A stretch of DNA of 33,721 nt from Sulfuriferula multivorans. GTDB lineage: Bacteria > Pseudomonadota > Gammaproteobacteria > Burkholderiales > Sulfuriferulaceae. The translations under genes and the position numbers were made by a program. The notes beneath the pieces were generated by a model. The model made no database searches. It was not told where the DNA came from and saw only the letters and a program-made list of their open reading frames with translations. Where the stretch lies: positions 1-33,721 of the forward strand of contig NZ_BGOW01000041.1 of the NCBI RefSeq assembly GCF_003851125.1, written 5' to 3'. How positions within the stretch are numbered: the first letter of the stretch is position 1; each line of letters opens with the position of its first letter. Positions 26,535 through 33,721 of the stretch are shown here, piece after piece.

Positions 26535-27847
26535 AATCACTGAAAAAGCAGCTCATTTTTTGGCTGGTCGGGCTTTTGTCCGTGGTAGGTGTACTGGCGG
26601 GTGGCATTTCCTTTTATTTCGCTCTACAAGAGGCGAACGGGCTACTCGACCACCAGTTACGCCAGATCGCCCGTAGCGTTGACGAAGGCTCTCAACTACC
26701 TGCCATGCAAGCCCAGTTTCAAAAAGAAAACAGCGAGGAAAGGGATAGGGATTTTGTCATTCAGGTGTGGATTGCAAACGCGCCTCCCGAATCGTCCCGC
26801 CCTGGCTTCAATCTTCCCAGGCAGGCGGTTACCGGATTTTCTGAATTGTCGTCGCAAAATTCAAAATGGCGCGTGTATACAATGATCCACCCGCATCGCA
26901 CGGTACAGGTTTCCCAAGGAGAAGATGTGCGCCTTGAAATTGCGACCCACTCGGCAATGCGCGTGCTATTCCCGGTGGCCGTACTGATTCCGCTTTCCTG
27001 GTTACTGGTTGGCGTCGTGGTCAGCCGTCTGCTGAAACCGCTTGAAGCCGTCACCGAAGCGGCTATCCACCGCGACGTGGCAAGCCACACACCGCTACCA
27101 ACCAAAAATGTTCCTGAAGAAGTTGCCCCGCTCATCCGTGCCATGAACGACCTCATTTCGCGCTTGGGAGATGCACTCGAATTGCAACGCCAGTTTTTGT
27201 CGGATGCGGCACACGAGTTGCGCACGCCGCTTGCCGCGCTGCAGTTACAAATCGAGAATCTGTCGCGCAATCACTCGCGTGAAGATCTCGAAATCAGGAT
27301 TGACGAGATGCGGCGCGGATCGCAGCGAGCGTCACATTTGGTCGGGCAGTTACTCAAAGTCGCCCGCTACGAGACTCAAAACAAGCCGATCGAGCGCAGC
27401 GAGGTCCGTTTGGATACCTTTGTTAAATCCTGCATCGCCGACTTTATCCCCTTGGCCGATCACCGCGGTATCGATCTCGGCATGATTCATGACGATAGCG
27501 CAGTCATTGCGGGAAACCCTGAAGATTTGCGCATATTGATTGGCAATCTGATCGATAACGCGATTCGCTATACGCCAGAAAGCGGGAAAGTGGATGTAAG
27601 TGTTCACGTTTCAGGTCGCAACGCGATGGTAGAAATATTGGACACCGGCCCCGGGATCCCCGCAGCCCTGCTCCCGCGTATATTCGATCGTTTCTTTCGC
27701 GCAGCAGGTCAGGAAACGGAAGGAAGCGGCATCGGCCTGGCCATCGTGAAAGCGATCGCGCAACGCGAATCAGCCAAGGTAATACTCGCGAACAGGCAGG
27801 ACGGGCATGGCCTGAGCGCACGCATTTTTTTCGATCTTGCAGAATAG
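26531..27847 (+). CDS. Sensor histidine kinase (QseC/PmrB/TctE-like)
   Basis: A 438-residue inner-membrane kinase. Two membrane helices (about 8-32 and 143-165) flank a periplasmic sensor region of about 110 residues (FALQEANGLLDHQLRQIARSV at its start, as in the TctE/QseC two-component sensor N-domain). A HAMP-like linker follows (165-215), then the phospho-acceptor helix SDAAHELRTPLAAL with His228, the N box (IGNLIDNAIRYTP, Asn343), the G1 box DTGPGIP (371-377), the F box and the G2 box GSGIGLAI (398-405). All catalytic motifs are intact. The signal sensed is unknown. Confidence 0.92.
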   Translation: MKSLKKQLIFWLVGLLSVVGVLAGGISFYFALQEANGLLDHQLRQIARSVDEGSQLPAMQAQFQKENSEERDRDFVIQVWIANAPPESSRPGFNLPRQAVTGFSELSSQNSKWRVYTMIHPHRTVQVSQGEDVRLEIATHSAMRVLFPVAVLIPLSWLLVGVVVSRLLKPLEAVTEAAIHRDVASHTPLPTKNVPEEVAPLIRAMNDLISRLGDALELQRQFLSDAAHELRTPLAALQLQIENLSRNHSREDLEIRIDEMRRGSQRASHLVGQLLKVARYETQNKPIERSEVRLDTFVKSCIADFIPLADHRGIDLGMIHDDSAVIAGNPEDLRILIGNLIDNAIRYTPESGKVDVSVHVSGRNAMVEILDTGPGIPAALLPRIFDRFFRAAGQETEGSGIGLAIVKAIAQRESAKVILANRQDGHGLSARIFFDLAE

Positions 27848-27939
27848 CGGACGCTTTATTTCATTAGCGCCGCCACATGGAATTGCCTCTCTCCAGGCCA
27901 CATTCTCAATCCCGGATTTTGGATATTTCCCCTGCAACA

Positions 27940-27954
27940 GAATTGTCACAATTC
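27940..27954. promoter_or_regulatory. Perfect palindrome GAATTGTCACAATTC before the TonB cluster
   Basis: Seven-base inverted arms around a single C lie about 90 bases upstream of the TonB-dependent receptor start, a suitable place for an operator. The embedded TTGTCA (27943-27948) could be a -35; the matching -10 would be the weak CTAAGT at 27967-27972. A related AATTGTACACAATT occurs at 15317-15330. The 198-base interval 27848-28045 holds no gene. Confidence 0.4.
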
Positions 27955-28045
27955 ATTCACTCTCCCCTAAGTCTTGGTGCGTACATTGCCATTACATCAT
28001 TGATCGATTTGTTATTAACGCACACTGACCAAGGGAGTAATGTAA

Positions 28046-30223
28046 ATGAACGGGCAACCTGATTTTCGCGTCAAGCTTCTGGTACAACTGGTTTTAGGCA
28101 CGATGCTGGTGGCTGGCGCCAATGCGTCGTTTGCCCAGGATACGGTTGATCTTGGCACGGTACAAAGCGGTTCCGGCGATGCGTCGGCAGGCAGTTCCAG
28201 TAATCCAGCCTCCGCCCCCTACCAGGCACCCACGCAGGGCTCCCTGGTCGCCACCCAGCCCCAATCCATCATCAACCAGCATTACATCCAGGAAAACGCT
28301 TTCGCCGGTTCCAATTACACCGACATCGCGCAAATCGCGCCGAGCGTATGGAGCGTCGATCCGAACGGCCCCGGCATGATGGAATCGCAATCGGGCGGCC
28401 CCTACCTGAGGGGATTTGCAAACGGCCAATATAACGTCACCTTCGACGGTATCCCCTGGGGGGATTCGAACGACTTCACGCAGCACTCCACGTCCTATTT
28501 CATGCCCCAGGATACCGGCAGCATCGTTGTCGATCGCGGACCCGGCGACGCCAGCAATATCGGCAACGCGACCTTCGGCGGCACCATGGCCGTCACCTCG
28601 AAAGACCCTTTATCAGCGACGACCTTCACGCCTTATACCACTTTCGGGAGTTTCAATACGCGCCTGTTCGGCGCTGAATTCGATACCGGCACCATGCAAA
28701 AATACGGCGACGTCAGCGCGTTCATCGACTACAAGAATTTCGCGACGGACGGCTATCTGACCAATGCGCACCTGCGGCGCGGTAATCTGTTCGTGAAATT
28801 CATCAAACCAATCGGTGACAATACCGTGCTGACTGTCGTAAGCATGCAGAACAAACTGCATCAAAACGTGCCGCAAGGGGCGACACTTGCAAACATGGCG
28901 CTATACGGAAAAAACTATGGCCTGAACAACGACCCGACCAGCCAGAACTTTGCCGGCTATAACTACGACGACATCACCTCGGATTTCGAATATATCGGCC
29001 TGCAGTCACAGCAAGGCGACTGGAAGGTGGACAACAAGCTCTACACCTATGCTTACTACCACAATGGTTTCAACGGCGCTGATCCGGGCGGTGCCCAGCC
29101 GAACGGCACCGTTTACGGCGCCAATAATGTCCCGGGACAGAAGATGACCATGAACTACCGGTCGGTAGGCGACTTGCTGCGCCTTTCCAGAACCATGGGG
29201 CCGGGCGATCTGCATTTGGGCGCATGGGTTGACCATCAGACCAACAACCGCTCGCAATACGAAATCGATTTCACCAACGGTGGCGCTTTGAATGCTACAC
29301 CCACCTCCGCCGCAACGGATCGGCTGATGAACGATACCCTGACCACCATTCAGCCTTATATCGACTATGCGTGGAAAGCGACGGATAACCTGACCATTAC
29401 ACCGGGTCTGAAATACGTGTCCTTCCGCCGCACGCTCGATGCAGCAGTGAATCAGGGAACTGGTTTGCCCTACAGCGGCGACCATACCTGGACCAAGGCG
29501 CTGCCTGCACTGACGGCTCACTATGCCATCCAGAAAAACTGGTCGGCCTATTTGCAGCTTGCCAAGGGCTTCCAGGCGCCGAACCTCAACTCATTCTATA
29601 AAGCCAATCCGGATCTCGGCACGCTCAAGCCGGAAGAAACGATGAACTACCAACTTGGTACAACCTGGGCCAGCCAGCGCCTCACCTTGTCAGCCGATAT
29701 TTATCAAATCGATTTCAAAAACAAGATCGTCTCTTCGCCAAGCGGTACTGGCACAATTTTCTCGAATGCCGGCGGCGCCACCTACAAGGGCGTGGAGGGT
29801 GAAGGAACCTACTATGTCGGGCAGGGCTTCAGCCTGTACGGGAACTATTCCCTCAACAGCGCCAAGGACAATACCAATAACCAGTGGCTGCCCAACACGC
29901 CGAAAACCACCGCAGCAGCGGGCGTGATCTACAACCAGGGTCAGCTCTATGCCTCCCTGACCGCCAAACACGTCGGCTCCCGCTTCGGGGATACCGGCGA
30001 AACCATACCGCTGGCCGCCTACACTGTCGCCAATTTCGCGTCCAGTTACACGCTTAAAAATGTCGCGAGCTGGGCAAAAGAAGCCAAGGTGGGATTCCAG
30101 ATCAATAACCTGCTCAACAAAACCGACATCTACGCGCTGGGCACCTACGACGCGAATGGTAACCCGATGTACTTTACGCTTCCGGAGCGCAGCTATCAGT
30201 TGAGCCTCTCGGTCAGCATGTAA
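28046..30223 (+). CDS. TonB-dependent outer-membrane receptor
   Basis: A 725-residue outer-membrane transporter. A signal peptide (1-30, ending ASFA) is followed by a possible TonB-box-like DTVDLGTVQ, a low-complexity Ser/Pro linker (40-60), a plug domain (about 65-185, with YTDIAQIAPSVWSVDPNG, GGPYLRGFANGQYNVTFDGIPWGD and SIVVDRGPGDASNIGNATFGGTMAV), and a beta-barrel (190-725) with the C-terminal strand SYQLSLSVSM. YLQLAKGFQAPNLNSFY and LKPEETMNYQLGTTW are usual barrel landmarks. No CarboxypepD-like or signalling N-terminal extension is present. It heads receptor-exbB-exbD-tonB-phosphoesterase; a GGGAG Shine-Dalgarno precedes the ATG. Substrate is unknown. Confidence 0.93.
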   Translation: MNGQPDFRVKLLVQLVLGTMLVAGANASFAQDTVDLGTVQSGSGDASAGSSSNPASAPYQAPTQGSLVATQPQSIINQHYIQENAFAGSNYTDIAQIAPSVWSVDPNGPGMMESQSGGPYLRGFANGQYNVTFDGIPWGDSNDFTQHSTSYFMPQDTGSIVVDRGPGDASNIGNATFGGTMAVTSKDPLSATTFTPYTTFGSFNTRLFGAEFDTGTMQKYGDVSAFIDYKNFATDGYLTNAHLRRGNLFVKFIKPIGDNTVLTVVSMQNKLHQNVPQGATLANMALYGKNYGLNNDPTSQNFAGYNYDDITSDFEYIGLQSQQGDWKVDNKLYTYAYYHNGFNGADPGGAQPNGTVYGANNVPGQKMTMNYRSVGDLLRLSRTMGPGDLHLGAWVDHQTNNRSQYEIDFTNGGALNATPTSAATDRLMNDTLTTIQPYIDYAWKATDNLTITPGLKYVSFRRTLDAAVNQGTGLPYSGDHTWTKALPALTAHYAIQKNWSAYLQLAKGFQAPNLNSFYKANPDLGTLKPEETMNYQLGTTWASQRLTLSADIYQIDFKNKIVSSPSGTGTIFSNAGGATYKGVEGEGTYYVGQGFSLYGNYSLNSAKDNTNNQWLPNTPKTTAAAGVIYNQGQLYASLTAKHVGSRFGDTGETIPLAAYTVANFASSYTLKNVASWAKEAKVGFQINNLLNKTDIYALGTYDANGNPMYFTLPERSYQLSLSVSM

Positions 30224-30241
30224 AAGAAAGGTATTCATAGA

Positions 30242-30931
30242 ATGAATTTGGACACGATTCAACACGTCGCCGACACGTCTGGCGGCATTCTCTACCTGAT
30301 GGCCGTGTTGCTGCTGGTGGCCCTTACCATCGCGCTGGAACGTGCCTGGTATCTCAGACGCGTTCTGGTCGCCGGCAACCATGTGATGGCACAGCTGGAT
30401 TCGGTGACGCGCGCCGAGATGCCCATGCTGCGCGAGCTCAGCACGCATTGCAGCGAGCTTCCGCATGCGCGGGTTCTGGATGCGGTGCTCAAGCACGATC
30501 TCAATCACCATTTCGACCGTCTTTCCGACAAGATGGAAGAAGGCATCATGCGCGAAGCGCCGCGCGTCGACCGTTATCTGTGGGTACTGGACACCATCGT
30601 TACCCTGGCGCCGCTACTCGGGCTGCTGGGCACCATCATCGGCATGTTCAACGCATTTCAGGTGCTGTCCGACCCGGGTAGCGCGCCTATCAAGGTGACG
30701 GGCGGTGTGGCAGAAGCCTTGCTTGCAACCGCCTCCGGCCTGTTCATCGCGATTCTCGGGCTAATGTTTTTCAACGGCCTGAACAACCGGGTGCGCGTCA
30801 TCATGCACCAGCTGGAAACCCTGAAGGTGATGTTGCTTAACCGCATGTACCCGCACTACCATGCGCAGCCCGATCATCAGGGCAGAGCCCATGAAAACGG
30901 TCCGCGCGCAGTTCGCGTCGGGGAAGCCTGA
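30242..30931 (+). CDS. exbB: ExbB-type proton channel subunit (MotA/TolQ/ExbB family)
   Basis: A 229-residue inner-membrane protein with three hydrophobic segments: about 15-38 (ILYLMAVLLLVALTIALERAWYL), 115-140 (VLDTIVTLAPLLGLLGTIIGMFNAF) and 160-185 (GGVAEALLATASGLFIAILGLMFF). The last two are the family signature and line the proton path with ExbD. The cytoplasmic loop between helices 1 and 2 is long, as expected. It follows the receptor gene by 18 bases and abuts exbD. The assignment to ExbB rather than TolQ rests on the neighbouring tonB and receptor genes. Confidence 0.92.
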   Translation: MNLDTIQHVADTSGGILYLMAVLLLVALTIALERAWYLRRVLVAGNHVMAQLDSVTRAEMPMLRELSTHCSELPHARVLDAVLKHDLNHHFDRLSDKMEEGIMREAPRVDRYLWVLDTIVTLAPLLGLLGTIIGMFNAFQVLSDPGSAPIKVTGGVAEALLATASGLFIAILGLMFFNGLNNRVRVIMHQLETLKVMLLNRMYPHYHAQPDHQGRAHENGPRAVRVGEA

Positions 30932-30932
30932 G

Positions 30933-31325
30933 ATGCGTTACTTCGAACCGCGCAAAGCCCGCATCGAGATCATTCCGATGATCGACATCATGTTTTTTTT
31001 GTTGATCTTTTTCATCATGATCACCCTGCACATGATCCCCTCTACTGGCGTCGCGTCCAATCTGGCAAGCAGTTCAACGGCTGCCGCCTTGCCGCAGCCA
31101 AAAGTACTGGTCACGGTGGACGCCGCCGGGGTTATTTCCGTGGAAGGTCATGTACTGACACCAGCGCAATTGACTGCCTCCCTGCACCAGGGTGATCCAG
31201 CACGCACCATCGTCACCATCGCGGGATCGAAGCAGACATCGCTACAGCACTTGATGGATGTGATGGACGCATGCCGGACAGCGGGCGTGACGCAAATCGG
31301 CCTGGCCGCCAGACAGCAGCCATAA
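30933..31325 (+). CDS. exbD: ExbD-type biopolymer transport protein
   Basis: A 130-residue protein with a short cytoplasmic start, one membrane helix (IIPMIDIMFFLLIFFIMITL) carrying Asp18, the proton-conducting aspartate of the family, and a periplasmic domain (about 55-130) with VLVTVDAAGVISVEGHVLTPAQL and LQHLMDVMDACRTAGVTQIGLAA. The frame opens further upstream, inside exbB. The ATG at 30933 follows the exbB stop by one base and begins MRYFEPRKARIEIIP, the usual ExbD N-terminus; an alternative ATG at 30891 would overlap exbB. The stop is one base before the tonB start. Confidence 0.9.
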   Translation: MRYFEPRKARIEIIPMIDIMFFLLIFFIMITLHMIPSTGVASNLASSSTAAALPQPKVLVTVDAAGVISVEGHVLTPAQLTASLHQGDPARTIVTIAGSKQTSLQHLMDVMDACRTAGVTQIGLAARQQP

Positions 31326-31326
31326 A

Positions 31327-32058
31327 ATGACCACACTGGAATCCCCAATGCCGGTAGTCAGCGGCCGGTTGTCCCTGCCTTACGCGACCGCAATTGCTCT
31401 GCTTATCGAGGCCTTGTTATTGGCAGCACTGGTCATCGGATTGTCCGATGCCAAGAAGACTACGCCGCCCAGGCCGCAGCCGGTGATGCTAAGCTTTCCC
31501 GTCATCCAGGCTGCGCCGCCCAAGCCGGTACCGACGCCGCCACGCAAACCACCGGTCAAACCTGTGCCCCACCCGCGACCGGCACCGGTTCACCACACTG
31601 TCCATCACCCCAGCCCGCCCGTGCACAAAACCGAGGTTGCGGAACCTGTGCCGGAACCGTTGGCTATGGCCCCTGCCGAACCCGACACAGTGTCGGCTCC
31701 GCCACAGCCGGCGCCGGTTCAGCATACTGAAAAACCCAGTCCGCCCAATGTCGACCCCAACATTCAGGCGCGCTTCGAAGATCAGGTCCGCAGCGCCGTT
31801 CAGTCGGCCATGCGTTATCCCTATGCTGCCAGGATGGCGCATATTTCGGGTCGCACACAAGTATCTTTCGAATATACGGACGGCCAGGTGAGCGCCGTAA
31901 AAATCGCCGTCTCCAGTGGCTACGGCATGCTCGACAGTGCAGCATTGCAAGCCGTTTCTGCCGCCGCCTATCCGCCGCCACCGAAAACCATGGCGGGTAA
32001 ATCCATGCCCTTCAAGGTGTGGGTCCGCTTCTACCTGACCGGTCCATCTGCTAACTGA
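31327..32058 (+). CDS. tonB: TonB-family energy transducer
   Basis: A 243-residue protein with one N-terminal membrane helix (about 18-40, YATAIALLIEALLLAALVIGL), a long Pro-rich periplasmic spacer (46-150, with PVPHPRPAPVHHTVHHPSPP-type runs of Pro, His and Val) and a C-terminal TonB domain (about 155-243): MRYPYAARMAHISGRTQVSFEYTDGQV, SSGYGMLDSAALQAVSAAAYPPPP and the final FKVWVRFYL strand. It would carry ExbBD energy to the receptor encoded two genes upstream. The His-rich patch in the spacer is uncommon. It starts one base after exbD, so translation is tightly coupled. Confidence 0.92.
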   Translation: MTTLESPMPVVSGRLSLPYATAIALLIEALLLAALVIGLSDAKKTTPPRPQPVMLSFPVIQAAPPKPVPTPPRKPPVKPVPHPRPAPVHHTVHHPSPPVHKTEVAEPVPEPLAMAPAEPDTVSAPPQPAPVQHTEKPSPPNVDPNIQARFEDQVRSAVQSAMRYPYAARMAHISGRTQVSFEYTDGQVSAVKIAVSSGYGMLDSAALQAVSAAAYPPPPKTMAGKSMPFKVWVRFYLTGPSAN

Positions 32059-32086
32059 ATCTCTTCTTTAAATTCTGGAAATCACA

Positions 32087-33580
32087 ATGAAACCGAATGC
32101 TTTGAGCGTGCTCGCTGCCGCTGTTCTGACCACCCTGTCCGTTGCCCAGGTCCAGGCAAACCAGGCCACCCCTATCCAACATGTGTTGATGATCAGCGTG
32201 GATGGCTTGCATGCGCTTGATCTACAGAATTTTTCTGCCAGCCACCCCCACTCGGCAATGGCTCAGCTTGCCCGCACCGGGATTGAATACACGCAAGCTC
32301 AAACCGTCAGTCCTGCCGATTCCTTTCCCGGGCTGCTGGCGCTGACCACCGGCGGCACACCAGCAGTCACCGGTGTGTATTACGACGAGACTTATGACCG
32401 CAGCCTCTCCCCGCCTGGCAGCAACTGCAGTCGGATCGGCACCTCCGTCATTTACGATGAATCCATGGACGGCCCCGGTGCCAAGGCAGGAAAACCGGCG
32501 CTGAAATCCAGTCTGTTGCCGCTGGATCCGAATGGCTGCAAGCCTGTTTACCCACACTCATATTTACGTGTGAATACCGTATTCGAAATCATCCGTCAGG
32601 CTGGCGGCCACACTGCGTGGATCGACAAACATCCGGTCTATGAAATCCTCAACGGCCCGAGCGGGCAAGGCGTGGAAGATTTGTATACCCCGGAAATCGG
32701 GTCGAATTTCGAAGGCCTGGAAGACAAGCATGGCGACAAGATCACTGCCTCGATCAAGCGGACGGAGCGCTACGACCAGGCTAAAGTTGGCGCACTCATC
32801 AATGAGATCGACGGCTTCCGCCACGACGGAAAAACTGTAGCGCCGGTACCCATGATGTTCGGACTCAACTTGCAGGCAGTCAATGTGGGCCAAAAACTGG
32901 CTGGCTATACAGATGCTCAAGGTCACCCCACCCCGCAACTGGAGGCCGCTCTGGTTCACAGCGACATGCTGATCGGCGAAATCGTTGCTGCCCTGCGCGA
33001 GAAAAATCTGCTGGATTCGACCCTGTTCATCGTGACAGCCAAACACGGCAATGGCCCCATCGATCCCAAAGCGATACGCCATGTCGACAAGAAAGAAATT
33101 GCCCAAACCATCGAGCACGCCGTACCCGGCACTGTAGCGCAGATCACGCCTGACCAGGGCGCACTGATTTGGCTGAAAGACACCCGCAAAACGGCGCTCG
33201 TCGCCCAAGCTCTGGAGCATAACCGCAAGCAACTTGGAATCAGGCGCGTCCTTTACGGCGCAACCCTGGCGCTACGCTTTCCGTCACCTGAGCGTGATTC
33301 ACGTACCCCGGACCTGATCATCATTCCGCAGCGCGGCGTCATTTACGCCAAGACCGGAGACAAGAAAAAAGCCGAGCACGGCGGCTTTGTCACGGACGAT
33401 ACGAATGTCGCATTGCTGATTTCCAATCCGCATTTGCAGCACGCTGGCGTCGTGATTCAGGCCCCCGTCTCCACCACTCAGGTAGCGCCGACCCTGCTCG
33501 CCAGTCTGGGACTGTCGCCAATTGCTCTGGAAGCCGTTAAAAAACATGGTACGCCGGTGCTGCCCGGAGAAGACTGGTAA
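32087..33580 (+). CDS. Exported alkaline-phosphatase-superfamily (type I phosphodiesterase-like) protein
   Basis: A 497-residue protein with a Sec signal peptide (cut near Ala24). The phosphodiesterase/nucleotide pyrophosphatase core is visible: VLMISVDGLHALD with metal ligand Asp39, the nucleophile region SPADSFPGLLALTTGGTPAVTG with Ser79 where the family usually has Thr, TLFIVTAKHGNGPID with Lys319-His320 where most members have Asp-His, and AEHGGFVTDDTNVALLISNP with His431. The second metal site usually reads PDxxGH; here the corresponding stretch is AVNVGQ. It is the last gene of the TonB cluster, 28 bases after tonB, so it is probably periplasmic and processes what the receptor brings in, or releases it outside. 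Confidence 0.85.
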   Translation: MKPNALSVLAAAVLTTLSVAQVQANQATPIQHVLMISVDGLHALDLQNFSASHPHSAMAQLARTGIEYTQAQTVSPADSFPGLLALTTGGTPAVTGVYYDETYDRSLSPPGSNCSRIGTSVIYDESMDGPGAKAGKPALKSSLLPLDPNGCKPVYPHSYLRVNTVFEIIRQAGGHTAWIDKHPVYEILNGPSGQGVEDLYTPEIGSNFEGLEDKHGDKITASIKRTERYDQAKVGALINEIDGFRHDGKTVAPVPMMFGLNLQAVNVGQKLAGYTDAQGHPTPQLEAALVHSDMLIGEIVAALREKNLLDSTLFIVTAKHGNGPIDPKAIRHVDKKEIAQTIEHAVPGTVAQITPDQGALIWLKDTRKTALVAQALEHNRKQLGIRRVLYGATLALRFPSPERDSRTPDLIIIPQRGVIYAKTGDKKKAEHGGFVTDDTNVALLISNPHLQHAGVVIQAPVSTTQVAPTLLASLGLSPIALEAVKKHGTPVLPGEDW

Positions 33581-33667
33581 ACATTTTCAAATCGAGCTGA
33601 TATCAGTCAAGTATTCAGATACTCGATGATCGAGTAGGGGACGGAGTTGCCCCCGTCGCCCTCTCAC

Positions 33668-33699
33668 ACCACCGTACGTGCGGTTCCGCATACGGCGGT
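33668..33699 (-). other. Group II intron domain V hairpin
   Basis: On the minus strand ACCGCCGTA pairs with TACGGTGGT (nine pairs, one G-U), then TGCG pairs with CGCA around the loop GAAC, with the two-base bulge CG on the 3' side (33678-33677). This is the shape and size of group II domain V, the catalytic core. GAAC replaces the more usual GAAA tetraloop. Confidence 0.85.
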
Positions 33700-33702
33700 T
33701 CA

Positions 33703-33721
33703 TTAAACATGCTGGAAGCGT
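33703..33721 (-). CDS. Last codons of the intron-encoded reverse transcriptase (partial)
   Basis: On the minus strand the frame CGC TTC CAG CAT GTT TAA reads RFQHV and stop just four bases before domain V, where intron-encoded reverse transcriptase/maturase genes often end. Only five residues are visible, so the call depends on the adjacent domain V. Confidence 0.4.

Larger units (their letters stand above)
33629..33721 (-). mobile_element. 3' end of a group II intron (domains V and VI), body outside the window
   Basis: Read on the minus strand from 33721 down, the sequence folds into a group II intron 3' end. Domain V is at 33699-33668 (see separate entry). Domain VI follows: GAG-A-GGG (33665-33659), one bulged C, GACGGGG (33657-33651), loop GCAA, CTCCGTC (33646-33640), then CCC-T, the bulged A at 33635, CTC and the final GAT ending at 33629. 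The bulged A, seven bases from the end, is the expected branch point, and AT is the expected 3' terminus. The exon junction would be 33629/33628, about 50 bases past the phosphoesterase gene. Confidence 0.85.

Noticed and set aside
30861-30932. Upstream extension of exbD
   Set aside because: The extra N-terminal residues are not ExbD-like and overlap exbB; MRYFEPRKARIEIIP at 30933 is the usual start.

Overview
The window is chromosomal DNA of a Gram-negative proteobacterium. The gene content and order point to a betaproteobacterium, possibly Nitrosomonadales. The grounds are a pcnB-folK-deoxynucleoside kinase-panB-panC-panD cluster, a small 4.5S SRP RNA gene next to dnaX-ybaB-recR, lipid A and TonB genes that imply an outer membrane, and moderately high GC. 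The taxonomic placement is inference. No rRNA or tRNA gene and no CRISPR array was seen.

Layout. 1-220: left edge, with the first codons of a probable IS630-like transposase running off the window. 221-3771 (minus): mog (molybdopterin adenylyltransferase), a phosphomannomutase/phosphoglucomutase, a YheT-type hydrolase and a small SnoaL-like protein. 4047-8769 (plus): housekeeping operon pcnB-folK-dNK-panB-panC-panD, closed by a strong terminator. 8905-9693: exported DUF4197 protein. 9742-13952 (minus): envelope signalling pair, a LysM-FecR protein that is split by an apparent one-base frameshift, followed by a CHASE2-GGDEF-EAL protein with a degenerate cyclase site. 14282-15136 (minus): BrkB/YihY membrane protein. 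15137-15581: gene-free stretch rich in inverted repeats. 15582-16843 (plus): collagen-like lipoprotein and a Crp/Fnr-type regulator. 16884-19941 (minus): purB, a thioredoxin-TPR protein (CnoX-like) and a GAF protein. 20086-23556 (minus): 4.5S RNA, a PagL-like lipid A deacylase, dnaX, ybaB, recR. 23637-25601 (plus): APC permease.

25869-33580 (plus) is the most notable block. It holds a response regulator and histidine kinase, then a tight five-gene cluster: TonB-dependent receptor, ExbB, ExbD, TonB and an exported alkaline-phosphatase-superfamily protein with unusual active-site residues. It reads as a self-contained, energised outer-membrane uptake system with its own periplasmic phosphoesterase-like enzyme and probably its own two-component control. 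The substrate is unknown; an organic phosphate compound is the simplest guess.

The right edge (33629-33721) is the 3' end of a group II intron on the minus strand. Domains V and VI, including the bulged branch-point A, can be folded by hand. The intron body and its reverse transcriptase lie outside the window. Two copies of a CCACAGAG-type inverted repeat (between panB and panC, and between recR and ybaB) and a shared 16-base palindrome (upstream of the SnoaL-like gene and of the response regulator) are not explained by the genes.
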